Assembly (NCBI RefSeq): GCF_015694725.1
Contig: NZ_JADQDQ010000004.1
Coordinates: 310,001-374,000 of the forward strand
Length of the DNA: 64,000 nucleotides
Source of the DNA: Hymenobacter jeongseonensis
GTDB taxonomy: Bacteria > Bacteroidota > Bacteroidia > Cytophagales > Hymenobacteraceae
Direction: 5' to 3'
Made by a program: the position numbers and the translations under genes. The notes beneath the pieces are model-generated. The model did no database searches, was not told the origin of the DNA, and saw nothing but the letters and a program-made list of their open reading frames with translations. This document shows, piece after piece, positions 17,195 through 25,756 of the stretch (its first letter is position 1; every line of letters begins with the position of its first letter).

Positions 17195-18298
17195 ATGACG
17201 AAAACCCCTCTCCGCATCATCATCAGTGGCGGCGGCACCGGCGGGCACATTTTCCCGGCCGTAGCCATTGCCAATGAACTGCGCCGCCGCCTGCCCGACA
17301 CCGAAATCCTATTTGTCGGGGCCAATGGCCGAATGGAAATGACGCGCGTGCCCGATGCCGGCTACAAAATTGTGGGGCTCGACATCACGGGCCTGCAACG
17401 CCGCCTCACGCCGCATAATTTGTTGTTTCCGGTGCGGGTGTTCCGCTCGGTGCGCAAAGCGGGGAAGCTAATTGAAGAATTTCGGCCCGATGCCGTGGTA
17501 GGAGTGGGGGGCTACGCCTCGGCGCCGGTGCTGCTGGCTGCTACCTCACGGGCCATTCCGTCGCTCATTCAAGAGCAGAATTCTTATGCTGGCTTGGTCA
17601 ACAAACTGCTGGCCCGCCGCGTGAACCGTATTTGCGTGGCTTACGACGGGATGGAAAAATTCTTTCCCGCCAACAAGCTGGTGGTGACCGGCAACCCCGT
17701 GCGCGCCGAAATTGCCGGCGGCATCCGCGCCGAAGCGCTGGCGTTTTTCGGGTTGAACCCGGATAAGAAAACGCTGCTCGTTGTTGGGGGCAGCCTCGGG
17801 GCCCGCACCCTTAACTTGGCCACCGTAGCGGCCTTGCAGCGCCTGCGCGAAGCCGGCGTACAGTTGCTTTGGCAAACCGGTAAGCTCTATTTCCCCGAAG
17901 CCCAGAAACAAGCCGAAGCGCACAAGGGCGACCACTTGTATGCGCTGGAATTCATCAAGCGCATGGACTTGGCCTATGCCGCGGCCGATGTCGTCATCAG
18001 CCGCGCCGGCGCCTTGTCGGTTTCGGAACTGTGCCTGACTGGCAAGGCCAGCATTCTGGTGCCCTCGCCGAATGTGGCGGAAGACCACCAGACCAAAAAC
18101 GCGCTGGCTTTGGTCAGCAAAGGCGCCGCCGTGCTCATCACCGACGAACATGCCCAAGCCCGCCTCTACGACGAAGCATTGCGCCTCCTCCATGACCCCG
18201 AGCGGCAACAGCAGCTTAGTACCCGCGTTCGAGAATTGGCCCGTCCCAATGCCACTGACCTAATTGTGGACGAGTTGCTGAAATTAATTAAAAAATAA
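17195..18298 (+). CDS. murG: UDP-GlcNAc:lipid I N-acetylglucosaminyltransferase MurG
   Basis: Peripheral membrane GT28 enzyme, 367 residues, that converts lipid I to lipid II. The N-terminal glycine loop ISGGGTGGHIFPA, GVGGYASAPVLLAA, the EQNSYAGLVN segment, GGSLGAR at the start of the second lobe and the acceptor/donor motif SRAGALSVSEL are all present. The gap from ftsW is 108 bp and the gap to murC 87 bp, both AT-rich, without a clear hairpin. Confidence 0.96.
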   Translation: MTKTPLRIIISGGGTGGHIFPAVAIANELRRRLPDTEILFVGANGRMEMTRVPDAGYKIVGLDITGLQRRLTPHNLLFPVRVFRSVRKAGKLIEEFRPDAVVGVGGYASAPVLLAATSRAIPSLIQEQNSYAGLVNKLLARRVNRICVAYDGMEKFFPANKLVVTGNPVRAEIAGGIRAEALAFFGLNPDKKTLLVVGGSLGARTLNLATVAALQRLREAGVQLLWQTGKLYFPEAQKQAEAHKGDHLYALEFIKRMDLAYAAADVVISRAGALSVSELCLTGKASILVPSPNVAEDHQTKNALALVSKGAAVLITDEHAQARLYDEALRLLHDPERQQQLSTRVRELARPNATDLIVDELLKLIKK

Positions 18299-18385
18299 AA
18301 AGAGTGAATTAGTAATTGCTGCGGATTCCAGCGAATTTCCAGTTGTTTTTAATCTACTTTTTTAATTCGCACTTCTAATTATTAA

Positions 18386-19795
18386 TTGATATTGAATCAG
18401 TTTCCCTACGTTTTTTTTCTCGGCATTGGCGGCATTGGCATGTCGGCGCTGGCCCGTTGGTTTCACGCCAATGGCCACCAAGTAAGCGGTTACGATAAAA
18501 CCGAAACGCCGCTGACCCAAGCACTGGCAGCCGAGGGAATCAGGGTTCACTATGTGGATGCAGTTGCCAATATTCCGGTTGAAATCACCGAGAACCGCAC
18601 CCAAACATTGGTAGTGCTCACCCCGGCCATTCCGGCGGAGAGCCTGGAGTGGGCCTGGTTGCGGGAACAGGGCTACGATATTCGGAAACGCAGTCAGGTG
18701 TTGGGCGTGCTCACGCACGGCCGCTACACCATTGCCGTAGCGGGAACGCATGGCAAAACCACCACCAGTAGCATGGTCGCGCATTTGTTGCACCACGCTG
18801 GGCTGGACGTGGGCGCTTTCCTGGGCGGAATTGCCGTGAACCTAGGCAGCAACCTGCTGTTGCCCGCGAGTACCGATGCACCCATTGTGGTGGAGGCCGA
18901 CGAATACGACCGCAGCTTCCTGACCTTGTTTCCCGACGTTGCCATCGTCACGAGCACCGACGCGGACCATCTGGACATTTACGGCGACCAGCATGCGTTA
19001 ATTGAATCGTTCCGTCAGTTTGTGGCCCAGATAAAGCCCGGCGGCACGCTGCTCATTAATCATACGGCCCACCCCAGTGTGGCGGCGGCTGCACCTGCGG
19101 GCACCACCATCATCCGCTACGGCTTATCGGCCGCACAGGGACCAGAGTTATTTGCCGCCGCCATTTCCGCCGAAGGACACCAGTTTCATTTCGATTTAAA
19201 TGGGCCAAAGGGGGAAGTAACGGGCTTGGAATTGGCGGTGCCGGGCTACCACAACGTGGAAAACATGCTGGCTGCTGCGGCCGTGGCACAAATTCATGCC
19301 GTTGGCCCCGAAAAATTACGGGCGGCCGTGGCCGCTTATCGGGGCGTAAAGCGCCGTTTTGAGTTTGTGGTAACCGCTGCCCAAAACGTTTACCTCGACG
19401 ATTATGCTCATCATCCGCGCGAAATAGAGGCCTTTCTGCGTTCCGTGCGGGCGTTGTATCCGGGCAAGCGGCTGCGGGTTATTTTTCAACCCCACCTTTT
19501 CACCCGAACCCGGGACTTTGCCGAAGGCTTTTCCAAGAGCTTAAGTATTGCAGATGAGGTATTTTTGTTAGATATTTACCCAGCCCGAGAAAAGCCGATA
19601 CCCGGAATAACATCGGACATTCTCTTGGCAGACATTACCGCCGCTACCAAGGCCATTCAAACCAAAGAGCAAGTGCTGGAAGGCGCCAAAACCGACAATT
19701 CATTCGACATCTTAGCCACCGTAGGAGCCGGGGATATCGACACGCTGGTGCCGCACTTAAAAACGATTTTGACCGAGCGCTGGAAATCTATTTAG
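18386..19795 (+). CDS. murC: UDP-MurNAc:L-alanine ligase MurC, TTG start
   Basis: First Mur ligase, 469 residues, joining L-Ala to UDP-MurNAc in the cytoplasm. It shows FLGIGGIGMSALA near the N-terminus, the ATP loop GTHGKT at 120-125, EADEYDRSFL, STDADHLDIYG and DDYAHHPREIEA. The start needs attention. A TAA in frame at 18383-18385 lies directly before a TTG at 18386, a second TTG follows at 18392, and the first ATG falls inside the glycine-rich motif. A TTG is therefore the only reasonable initiator; 18386 is given, 18392 is equally possible. Confidence 0.94.
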   Translation: MILNQFPYVFFLGIGGIGMSALARWFHANGHQVSGYDKTETPLTQALAAEGIRVHYVDAVANIPVEITENRTQTLVVLTPAIPAESLEWAWLREQGYDIRKRSQVLGVLTHGRYTIAVAGTHGKTTTSSMVAHLLHHAGLDVGAFLGGIAVNLGSNLLLPASTDAPIVVEADEYDRSFLTLFPDVAIVTSTDADHLDIYGDQHALIESFRQFVAQIKPGGTLLINHTAHPSVAAAAPAGTTIIRYGLSAAQGPELFAAAISAEGHQFHFDLNGPKGEVTGLELAVPGYHNVENMLAAAAVAQIHAVGPEKLRAAVAAYRGVKRRFEFVVTAAQNVYLDDYAHHPREIEAFLRSVRALYPGKRLRVIFQPHLFTRTRDFAEGFSKSLSIADEVFLLDIYPAREKPIPGITSDILLADITAATKAIQTKEQVLEGAKTDNSFDILATVGAGDIDTLVPHLKTILTERWKSI

Positions 19796-19855
19796 CCCAA
19801 TAAATACGCCCCGCATTATTATTTTATCCAGTTGCCCCGTTAACGCTTTTTTTCT

Positions 19856-20614
19856 TTGGAACGCACCGTTAGAAATTTATTAGTTGCTGCTACTTGCCTG
19901 TTGGTACTGGCTGGACTGGGCATTTTTGCTGCCATGCACCAGGCCCGCCGCCCCGTTGGGGCAGTGACCGTGACCATTGCCAACGAATTCGATAATTACT
20001 TCATCAGCGAGCGGGGCGTCACGGCGCTGCTGACCAAGGGCGGTACCCAGCCCGTGGTGGGCACGCTGCCCGAAGGCCCCCGGCTGCGCCAATTGGAAGC
20101 GCGGGTGCTTGCGCATCCCTTCGTGCGGGAAGCCCAGGTATACCGCGACCTGGCCGGCAACCTCCACGCCGATGTGCGCCAAAACCGGCCCATTGCCCGC
20201 CTCACTCACCCCGATACCCGCTTGGATACCTACGTGGACGCCGAAGGCCACACCCTGCCGCTTTCACCGCTGTTCACGGCGCGCGTAGCAACGGTGGCCC
20301 GGCCCAATGGGGCAAGCTTGCCAACTGCATTTTTCCAGGACAGCACCGGCCGGCGCTACTTGGAGTTTTTGCGCTATGTGGACGAGCATGAATTCTGGAA
20401 AGCCCAGGTTTCGGAGGTCTTTATTGAGCCCGGTGGCAAGCTCTCCTTCACGCAGCAGGTGGGGGACCAGCGAATTGAATTCGGAGTGCCCGAAAATATT
20501 TCCGAGAAATTCGCCAAGCTTATGGTATTTTACCGGCAAATTCCGTCAGTTTTGGGGTGGGATACTTACCACCGCGTAAATGTCGAATACCAAAATCAAA
20601 TTATCTGCGAATAG
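19856..20614 (+). CDS. ftsQ: Cell division protein FtsQ, TTG start
   Basis: Bitopic membrane protein of 252 residues. It has a short cytoplasmic start, one membrane helix (about 7-26, LLVAATCLLVLAGLGIFAAM) and a periplasmic POTRA-like region (about 36-110, VTIANEFDNYFISERGVTALL) followed by the beta domain. It recruits FtsL and other divisome parts. Position between murC and ftsA supports the name. A TAA at 19841 is in frame upstream and TTG at 19856 is the only NTG before residue 23, so TTG is the likely start; using the first ATG would cut away the membrane helix. Confidence 0.88.
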   Translation: MERTVRNLLVAATCLLVLAGLGIFAAMHQARRPVGAVTVTIANEFDNYFISERGVTALLTKGGTQPVVGTLPEGPRLRQLEARVLAHPFVREAQVYRDLAGNLHADVRQNRPIARLTHPDTRLDTYVDAEGHTLPLSPLFTARVATVARPNGASLPTAFFQDSTGRRYLEFLRYVDEHEFWKAQVSEVFIEPGGKLSFTQQVGDQRIEFGVPENISEKFAKLMVFYRQIPSVLGWDTYHRVNVEYQNQIICE

Positions 20615-20698
20615 TAATTCGCTGAATCATAGGCCGTAAGGTCAAGAATCTTTCACTTCCCAACTCCAGCTTTCCTCACGCTCGCCAGCACCGCCTCT

Positions 20699-22102
20699 AT
20701 GCAACAAGACAAAATCGTCGTCGGGCTCGACATTGGCACCACAAAAATCTGCGCCCTTGTGGGCCGCAAAAACGAATTCGGTAAACTTGAAATCCTGGGC
20801 ATGGGCAAAGCTGTGTCGGAAGGCGTTTCGCGGGGCATTGTCCTCAATATTGACAAGACGGTTGACGCTATCAAACGGGCCATTCGGCAAGCCGAAGAAC
20901 AGTCCGGAATTAGCATTGGATTGGTAAACGTGGGCATTGCCGGCCAACACATCAAGAGCCTGCAACACAACGGCAGCATTACGCGCAACTCGGCCGACAC
21001 CATCGGCCCGGACGACGTGAACCGCCTCACGCAGGACATGTACCGCCTCGTAACCCAGCCCGGCTCGCAAATCATTCACGTGATGCCGCAGGACTACAAG
21101 GTGGACTACGAGGAAGGCATTGCCGACCCCGTGGGCTACGAAGGCGTGCGTTTGGAAGGCAACTTCCACATCATTACCGCTCAAAGCACGGCCATCAACA
21201 ATATCAACAAGTGTGTGACCAAAGCCGGGCTGGAAATTGCCGACCTGATTCTGGAGCCATTGGCCAGCTCGATGTCCATCCTTTCCGAAGAGGAGAAGGA
21301 GGCCGGCGTAGCCCTGATTGATATTGGCGGCGGCACCACTGACTTGGCGGTCTTCAAGGATGGCATCATCCGCCACGCGGCCGTGCTGCCGTTTGGGGGC
21401 AACATCATCACGCAGGACATCAAAGCGGGCTGCAACGTAGCTCCCGGCCAGGCCGAGCAGCTGAAAGTGAAATTTGGCAAAGCCATTGCCGAAGAAGCTT
21501 CCGATTACGAAATCGTGAGCATCCCCGGCCTGCCCAATCGGCCGCCCAAAGAAGTGTCGCTCAAAAACCTGGCGTACATCATCGAGGCCCGCATGTCGGA
21601 AATCATGGAATTGGTGTATGCTGAAATCTACCGCATGGGCCTGCACGATAAGCTTTCGGCCGGCATCGTGCTGACGGGTGGCGGCTCGCAGCTTCAGAAC
21701 CTGGAGCAGCTCACCGAGTACATCACCGGGTTGGATACGCGCATTGGCTACCCCAACCAGCACCTCGGCAAGAGCCGCATAGAGGCCGTAAAATCCCCGA
21801 TGTACGCCACGACGGTGGGCTTGGTGCTGTCCGGCTACCACTCGCTCGATGAGCGCAACAACGCTCGGTCTGCTTACGAACAGGAAGAGCAGGTTATCCC
21901 GGCTTACTACGCCCCGCAGGCGGCTGCTCCGGCCCCAGCCGCGGCTCCGGTAGAAACGCGGGCTTCGGTACCCGCGGCCCCGGTGCCTGCTCCGCAGCCC
22001 GTCAAACCCAAGGAGCCTGGTGCGGCCAGTCGCTTCTTCAAAGACATCATCACCCGCACCAAGGGGCTGTTGATTGACGATTACGACGATAAATCTTATT
22101 AA
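20699..22102 (+). CDS. ftsA: Actin-like divisome anchor FtsA
   Basis: ATPase of the actin fold, 467 residues, that tethers FtsZ filaments to the membrane. The phosphate-1 motif VGLDIGTTKICALVG, the 1C/SHS2 region around 85-165, phosphate-2 IDIGGGTTDLAVF (about 203-215) and adenosine motif GIVLTGGGSQLQNL (about 322-335) are all present. A Pro/Ala-rich linker (about 400-445) leads to a C-terminal segment SRFFKDIITRTKGLLID, which fits the membrane-targeting amphipathic helix. Stop to ftsZ start is 103 bp and holds a long inverted repeat. Confidence 0.95.
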   Translation: MQQDKIVVGLDIGTTKICALVGRKNEFGKLEILGMGKAVSEGVSRGIVLNIDKTVDAIKRAIRQAEEQSGISIGLVNVGIAGQHIKSLQHNGSITRNSADTIGPDDVNRLTQDMYRLVTQPGSQIIHVMPQDYKVDYEEGIADPVGYEGVRLEGNFHIITAQSTAINNINKCVTKAGLEIADLILEPLASSMSILSEEEKEAGVALIDIGGGTTDLAVFKDGIIRHAAVLPFGGNIITQDIKAGCNVAPGQAEQLKVKFGKAIAEEASDYEIVSIPGLPNRPPKEVSLKNLAYIIEARMSEIMELVYAEIYRMGLHDKLSAGIVLTGGGSQLQNLEQLTEYITGLDTRIGYPNQHLGKSRIEAVKSPMYATTVGLVLSGYHSLDERNNARSAYEQEEQVIPAYYAPQAAAPAPAAAPVETRASVPAAPVPAPQPVKPKEPGAASRFFKDIITRTKGLLIDDYDDKSY

Positions 22103-22112
22103 TAATCCGCCA

Positions 22113-22194
22113 GTTGATTGTTGGTTGCTACTTGTTAATTAGTGAGTAATTTGCTCGCTAGTTGATGAGTAGCAACCAGCTATTAGCAATCAAC
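22113..22194. repeat. Long imperfect stem-loop between ftsA and ftsZ
   Basis: Outer arms gttgattg (22113-22120) and caatcaac (22187-22194) pair over 8 bp. Inner arms tggttgctact (22122-22132) and agtagcaacca (22168-22178) pair over 11 bp. A 1/8 asymmetric internal loop separates them, and a 35-nt AT-rich loop closes the structure. It ends 11 nt before the ftsZ ATG. It has no T-run, so it is not a simple terminator; an mRNA stability or translation element is possible. Confidence 0.55.
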
Positions 22195-22205
22195 CTATCG
22201 ACTTT

Positions 22206-23702
22206 ATGAATTACAAATTCGACATTCCTGCCCAGAACAAGTCAATCATCAAAGTGATTGGCGTGGGGGGCGGTGGCTCCAATGCCGTGAAGCACATGCA
22301 CAAGCAGGGCATCAAGGACGTGGAGTTTATCATTTGCAACACCGACCATCAGGCCTTACAAAGCTCCACGGTACCTAATAAGCTTCAAATTGGGGTTGAC
22401 CTCACCGAGGGGCTTGGTGCGGGTGCCAAGCCCGAGCGGGGCCGCCAGGCTGCCCTGGAAAGCAAGGAGCAAATTCGTGAGTTGCTGAACCACGGCACCA
22501 AAATGCTGTTTATCACGGCGGGCATGGGCGGTGGTACTGGTACCGGTGCCGCCCCGGTTATTGCGCAGGTTGCGCAGGAACTGGGTATTCTGACGGTGGG
22601 CATCGTGACGGCGCCATTCCTGTTTGAAGGCAAGAAAAAGCGCCTGCAAGCCGAGCTCGGCATCAAAGAACTCAGCGAGCACTGCGACACCATCTTGGTG
22701 ATTCTTAACGACAAGCTGCCTCAAATTTATGGCAACCTGACGATGAGCGCGGCCTTCGCCAAGGCCGATACAGTGTTGACCACGGCTGCTAAGTCCATTG
22801 CCGAGATTATCACGGTGACCAGCGACGTAAACGTCGACTTTGAAGACGTAAAAACGACGATGAAGGAGTCGGGCGCGGCCGTAATGGGCAGCAGCATCAC
22901 CGAAGGCGAAAACCGCGCCCGCCGCGCCGCCGAGGAAGCTCTGAACTCGCCGCTGCTCAACAATACCGACATCCACGGCGCGCAGAAAATTCTGCTTTCC
23001 ATCATGTCGGGCGCTGAGCACGAACTGGAAATGGACGAGTTGACGGAAATCACGGAATACATCCAGGAAAAAGCCGGGCAGGACGCCGAAATGATTTTCG
23101 GTCACGGTGTGGACGACACGCTGGGCCAGTGCATTCGGGTGACGGTGATTGCCACCGGTTTTGCCCGGGATGCGCACTCCATCAACACGCCGGGTACCAA
23201 CGGCTCGGAGTCCGTACCCGCCGCTGCTGCTCCGGTTGAAGTGACACCTGTTTCGGTTGCGCCAACGGCTCCCGTGGCAGGCGGCTCCGGTTCTGCTCCC
23301 TTCGTGCCCAGCTTTGGCAGCGCTGTGCCCGAGCCCGCTCGGGTCACGTTCGATTTGAATGGTCCTTCGGCGCACAATGCACCTCCATTGGCTGGAATTC
23401 CGGCCAGTGCCCCCACCGAACCGGTTTTAACGTCAAGTGCGGCCCCGGTACCAACTCCCGAAAACCGCACCCGTCCGGCGATGGATGCGCAAGCATTGGA
23501 GCGCCGCCGCCGCCTGCAGGAACTGAGCAACGGGCTGCCACCCGAAGCCGTGAGCCAATACGACACCCCGGCTTATCTGCGCCGTCAGGTGAAGCTGGAA
23601 AACGTAGAGCCTAGCTCCGCACAGAATATCTCGCGGTTCAATTTATCAGATGATAATGAGCTGTTGGGCGATAACCGGTTTCTGCATGACAACGTGGATT
23701 AA
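22206..23702 (+). CDS. ftsZ: Tubulin-like division GTPase FtsZ
   Basis: Self-assembling GTPase of 498 residues that forms the cytokinetic Z-ring. The tubulin signature GGGTGTG is at 108-114, the N-terminal loop GVGGGGSNAVKHM at about 19-31, and the T7 loop NVDFEDVKTTM with catalytic acids at about 208-218. A variable Pro/Ala/Val-rich linker spans about 325-440. TPAYLRRQVKLE is the conserved C-terminal peptide that binds FtsA. A further acidic tail ends in FLHDNVD, a pattern I associate with Bacteroidota FtsZ. It is the last gene of the operon and is followed by a terminator. Confidence 0.97.
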   Translation: MNYKFDIPAQNKSIIKVIGVGGGGSNAVKHMHKQGIKDVEFIICNTDHQALQSSTVPNKLQIGVDLTEGLGAGAKPERGRQAALESKEQIRELLNHGTKMLFITAGMGGGTGTGAAPVIAQVAQELGILTVGIVTAPFLFEGKKKRLQAELGIKELSEHCDTILVILNDKLPQIYGNLTMSAAFAKADTVLTTAAKSIAEIITVTSDVNVDFEDVKTTMKESGAAVMGSSITEGENRARRAAEEALNSPLLNNTDIHGAQKILLSIMSGAEHELEMDELTEITEYIQEKAGQDAEMIFGHGVDDTLGQCIRVTVIATGFARDAHSINTPGTNGSESVPAAAAPVEVTPVSVAPTAPVAGGSGSAPFVPSFGSAVPEPARVTFDLNGPSAHNAPPLAGIPASAPTEPVLTSSAAPVPTPENRTRPAMDAQALERRRRLQELSNGLPPEAVSQYDTPAYLRRQVKLENVEPSSAQNISRFNLSDDNELLGDNRFLHDNVD

Positions 23703-23720
23703 GTAATTAAAAACAGCTAA

Positions 23721-23760
23721 TAGAAAAGCCCCTGCTAAAAAGGTAGCAGGGGCTTTTCTA
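23721..23760. terminator. Terminator of the dcw operon
   Basis: Perfect 16-bp inverted repeat (23721-23736 and 23745-23760), 8-nt loop, with agcccctgct as GC core and T-run on the plus side. It begins 19 bp after the ftsZ stop. Confidence 0.85.
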
Positions 23761-23822
23761 TTAAATTAATTTGTGCTAAAATTGTTGAATCTGAAATTTT
23801 TGCTTTCTAAATAATAATTGCT

Positions 23823-24404
23823 TTAGAGCTTATAATCAAGGCTGAGTATTGGGCTTGTAAGTATAAAACCATTGTTGCCAAACCCAAAGTTGAGTGGATT
23901 TATTTCGTAAGAAAGTCTGCTGTTTTGTGGGCTTATTCTGATTCCTGCGCCAGCGATACCGCCTAAATATATTTTATTGAAATACCTGGAAGTAGTACCG
24001 GGTTTTTCTAACTCATCGCCGGTGCCAAATAATCCCCTTGAATAAGTGAGTACCCCTCCGGTTGAGAGGAAAAGCGAGATTGACTTAAAGCGTATTACAT
24101 CATAAGCCAGAATAACTTGCAGAGCCGACATTTGATAATATTGGTCACGCGTATCGGTTATGCCAGCGGAAGAAAAGCTGCCAAATAGCAGGTTAGGGTT
24201 TATTCTTAATTTGTGTTTTGCGCCAAATTCTTTTTGGTATCCTATGGATGAAATTAATCCGAGCCCTTTCTCTTCGTTTGTGTCATTGTAGCCGACACCT
24301 ATTCCCCCTTTTATCGCCCCATTTCTGGTTGTAGCTGTATCGACTTGGGCATTCGCTTCGAACGATGTAGAGAGGATAATAACTGCTGCAAGAAAATAAT
24401 ACAT
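23823..24404 (-). CDS. Small outer-membrane beta-barrel protein of unknown function
   Basis: A 193-residue protein with a signal peptide (1-20, ending ANAQ), followed by regularly alternating amphipathic strands with many Gly and aromatic residues and a C-terminal ILSLDYKL. That pattern fits an eight-stranded outer-membrane barrel (porin-like or OmpX-like). No catalytic motif is seen. The gene is noticeably more AT-rich than the flanking dcw and acyltransferase genes, which may point to acquisition. It is transcribed towards the dcw terminator, which could serve it too. Confidence 0.7.
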   Translation of the reverse strand: MYYFLAAVIILSTSFEANAQVDTATTRNGAIKGGIGVGYNDTNEEKGLGLISSIGYQKEFGAKHKLRINPNLLFGSFSSAGITDTRDQYYQMSALQVILAYDVIRFKSISLFLSTGGVLTYSRGLFGTGDELEKPGTTSRYFNKIYLGGIAGAGIRISPQNSRLSYEINPLNFGFGNNGFILTSPILSLDYKL

Positions 24405-24441
24405 TTTGTAGATGAATTAGTAAGGTGAGCAGATTATCGGA

Positions 24442-25587
24442 CTAGTATTGAATTTGTTTCTTTTTTGCGCTAAATAATTTCTGCAGCGGGGCTTCAATTA
24501 TTAGGTAGATAACATACGAAACAGCCTGAATAGCCAGCAGCTTTACCAGCCAAAACCCCGGCAGCCAATCATACACCCAAAATGCCAACGGTCCGGCGTG
24601 CAACAAGTAGAACGCGTAGGAGCTGCGCCCTAGCTTTTGGAATATTCCGCCACTCAGCAAGTGCCGAAACCAGGAATGCTCGCTAACGAGGCCTGCGAAG
24701 AGCAAGCCGCCTGCGGCAGGCAAGCCCACTAGGTTAAGAACAAGTGTAAGCGGGTGGTCGGGGTTGTGAAACTGCGCTTGCGTGAGGCCTAGGGCAACCG
24801 TGACGGCTATCCAGAGCAGAACACCGCCGGCAGTGCGCCAAGCTCCGGCGGGCGTGCCCAGGCGCCCGGCCTGGTAACGGCCAGCCAGCCACACACCAAT
24901 AAAAAACTCCATGCTGTGGCCTAAAAAGGTATAGCCGAGCATGAACGGGTAGGACCCAAACAGCCCATGCCAATTCAGGGGGGCCAGTAAGGCTACCAAG
25001 CCGGCCCCCAGTGCAAGCAGCAGCAGCGGCTGGGCCCACAACGCCACGCCCCGACGCCGCAGGCCCAGCAGCAGGGGAGCGGCCAGGTAGAAGCACTCGA
25101 GCAGCGTGAGTGACCACGCCTGGCCGATGCCCGTGAATTTGTATTCGTCGAAAAAGCCCCGCAACAGCGTCAGGTTGAGTAGCAGTTGGGGCAGCGTGGC
25201 CTGGGGCGAATGCCAACGCCAGAGCAGCGCAAACGTGGCCAGCGTCAGCAAGGCATACAGCGGGTACACGCGGGCGATGCGGCTTTGCAGGTAGCGCCGC
25301 CACCCGCCACGCGGGCGGAAATTGGGCGTGCCGGTGTCGTAGCGCAGGGCGATGAGAAACCCACTGAGCAGCAATAGCAGCGGCAGGCCGTGTAGCTCAT
25401 CCGCAAAATACTGGAGGGCGCGGGCGGGGCCGGGCGGGGGCAGCGGGCCGAGGGGGTAGTGGTTGAAGAACACCAGCCAAGCCGCGATGGCCCGCAGGCC
25501 GGTGAGCGCCGGGAGATAGGCGCCGTGGGCCGACGTGCCGGGAGTAGCTTGGGTAGCTGCTAAGGCATAGGATTCGGCAGCGGGCAT
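24442..25587 (-). CDS. Acyltransferase 3 (OafA/YrhL) family membrane protein
   Basis: A polytopic inner-membrane protein of 381 residues with about ten helices. The N-terminal family motif YLPALTGLRAIAAWLVFFNHYP carries the conserved catalytic His of PF01757-type acyltransferases, and a conserved R/S-rich cytoplasmic segment (YLQSRIARVYPLYALL) follows near 100. Such enzymes acetylate O-antigen, exopolysaccharide or peptidoglycan sugars from acetyl-CoA. Nothing in the sequence fixes the acceptor. No second-domain SGNH esterase is attached. Transcribed alone on the minus strand. Confidence 0.88.
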   Translation of the reverse strand: MPAAESYALAATQATPGTSAHGAYLPALTGLRAIAAWLVFFNHYPLGPLPPPGPARALQYFADELHGLPLLLLLSGFLIALRYDTGTPNFRPRGGWRRYLQSRIARVYPLYALLTLATFALLWRWHSPQATLPQLLLNLTLLRGFFDEYKFTGIGQAWSLTLLECFYLAAPLLLGLRRRGVALWAQPLLLLALGAGLVALLAPLNWHGLFGSYPFMLGYTFLGHSMEFFIGVWLAGRYQAGRLGTPAGAWRTAGGVLLWIAVTVALGLTQAQFHNPDHPLTLVLNLVGLPAAGGLLFAGLVSEHSWFRHLLSGGIFQKLGRSSYAFYLLHAGPLAFWVYDWLPGFWLVKLLAIQAVSYVIYLIIEAPLQKLFSAKKKQIQY

Positions 25588-25630
25588 GGGGTGGGGCGGC
25601 AGGGCAGGAAGCCAGGAGGGATTTTAAGCA

Positions 25631-25726
25631 AGAACGTCATGCTGAGCTTGTCGAAGCATCTCTACCGGGGAAGTACCTAATTACTCCGGCGGTAGAGATG
25701 CTTCGACAAGCTCAGCATGACGTTCT
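25631..25726. repeat. Dispersed palindromic repeat, copy A (perfect 37-bp arms)
   Basis: Arms 25631-25667 and 25690-25726 are perfect reverse complements, separated by 22 nt. The arms contain gtcatgctgagc, ttgtcgaagcatc and tctaccg. The same pattern recurs at 53884-53980 with a changed central part (agcgaagtcg instead of agcttgtcg). It lies between the starts of an acyltransferase gene and the end of yebC and has no coding potential. Confidence 0.85.
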
Positions 25727-25756
25727 ATTTGGCCTTTCCGAATAGTAAACTAAGCG

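Noticed and set aside
20642..21841. 399-codon minus-strand frame opposite ftsA
   Set aside because: Opposite a complete ftsA. No protein-like motif, and low-complexity His/Val/Ala composition.
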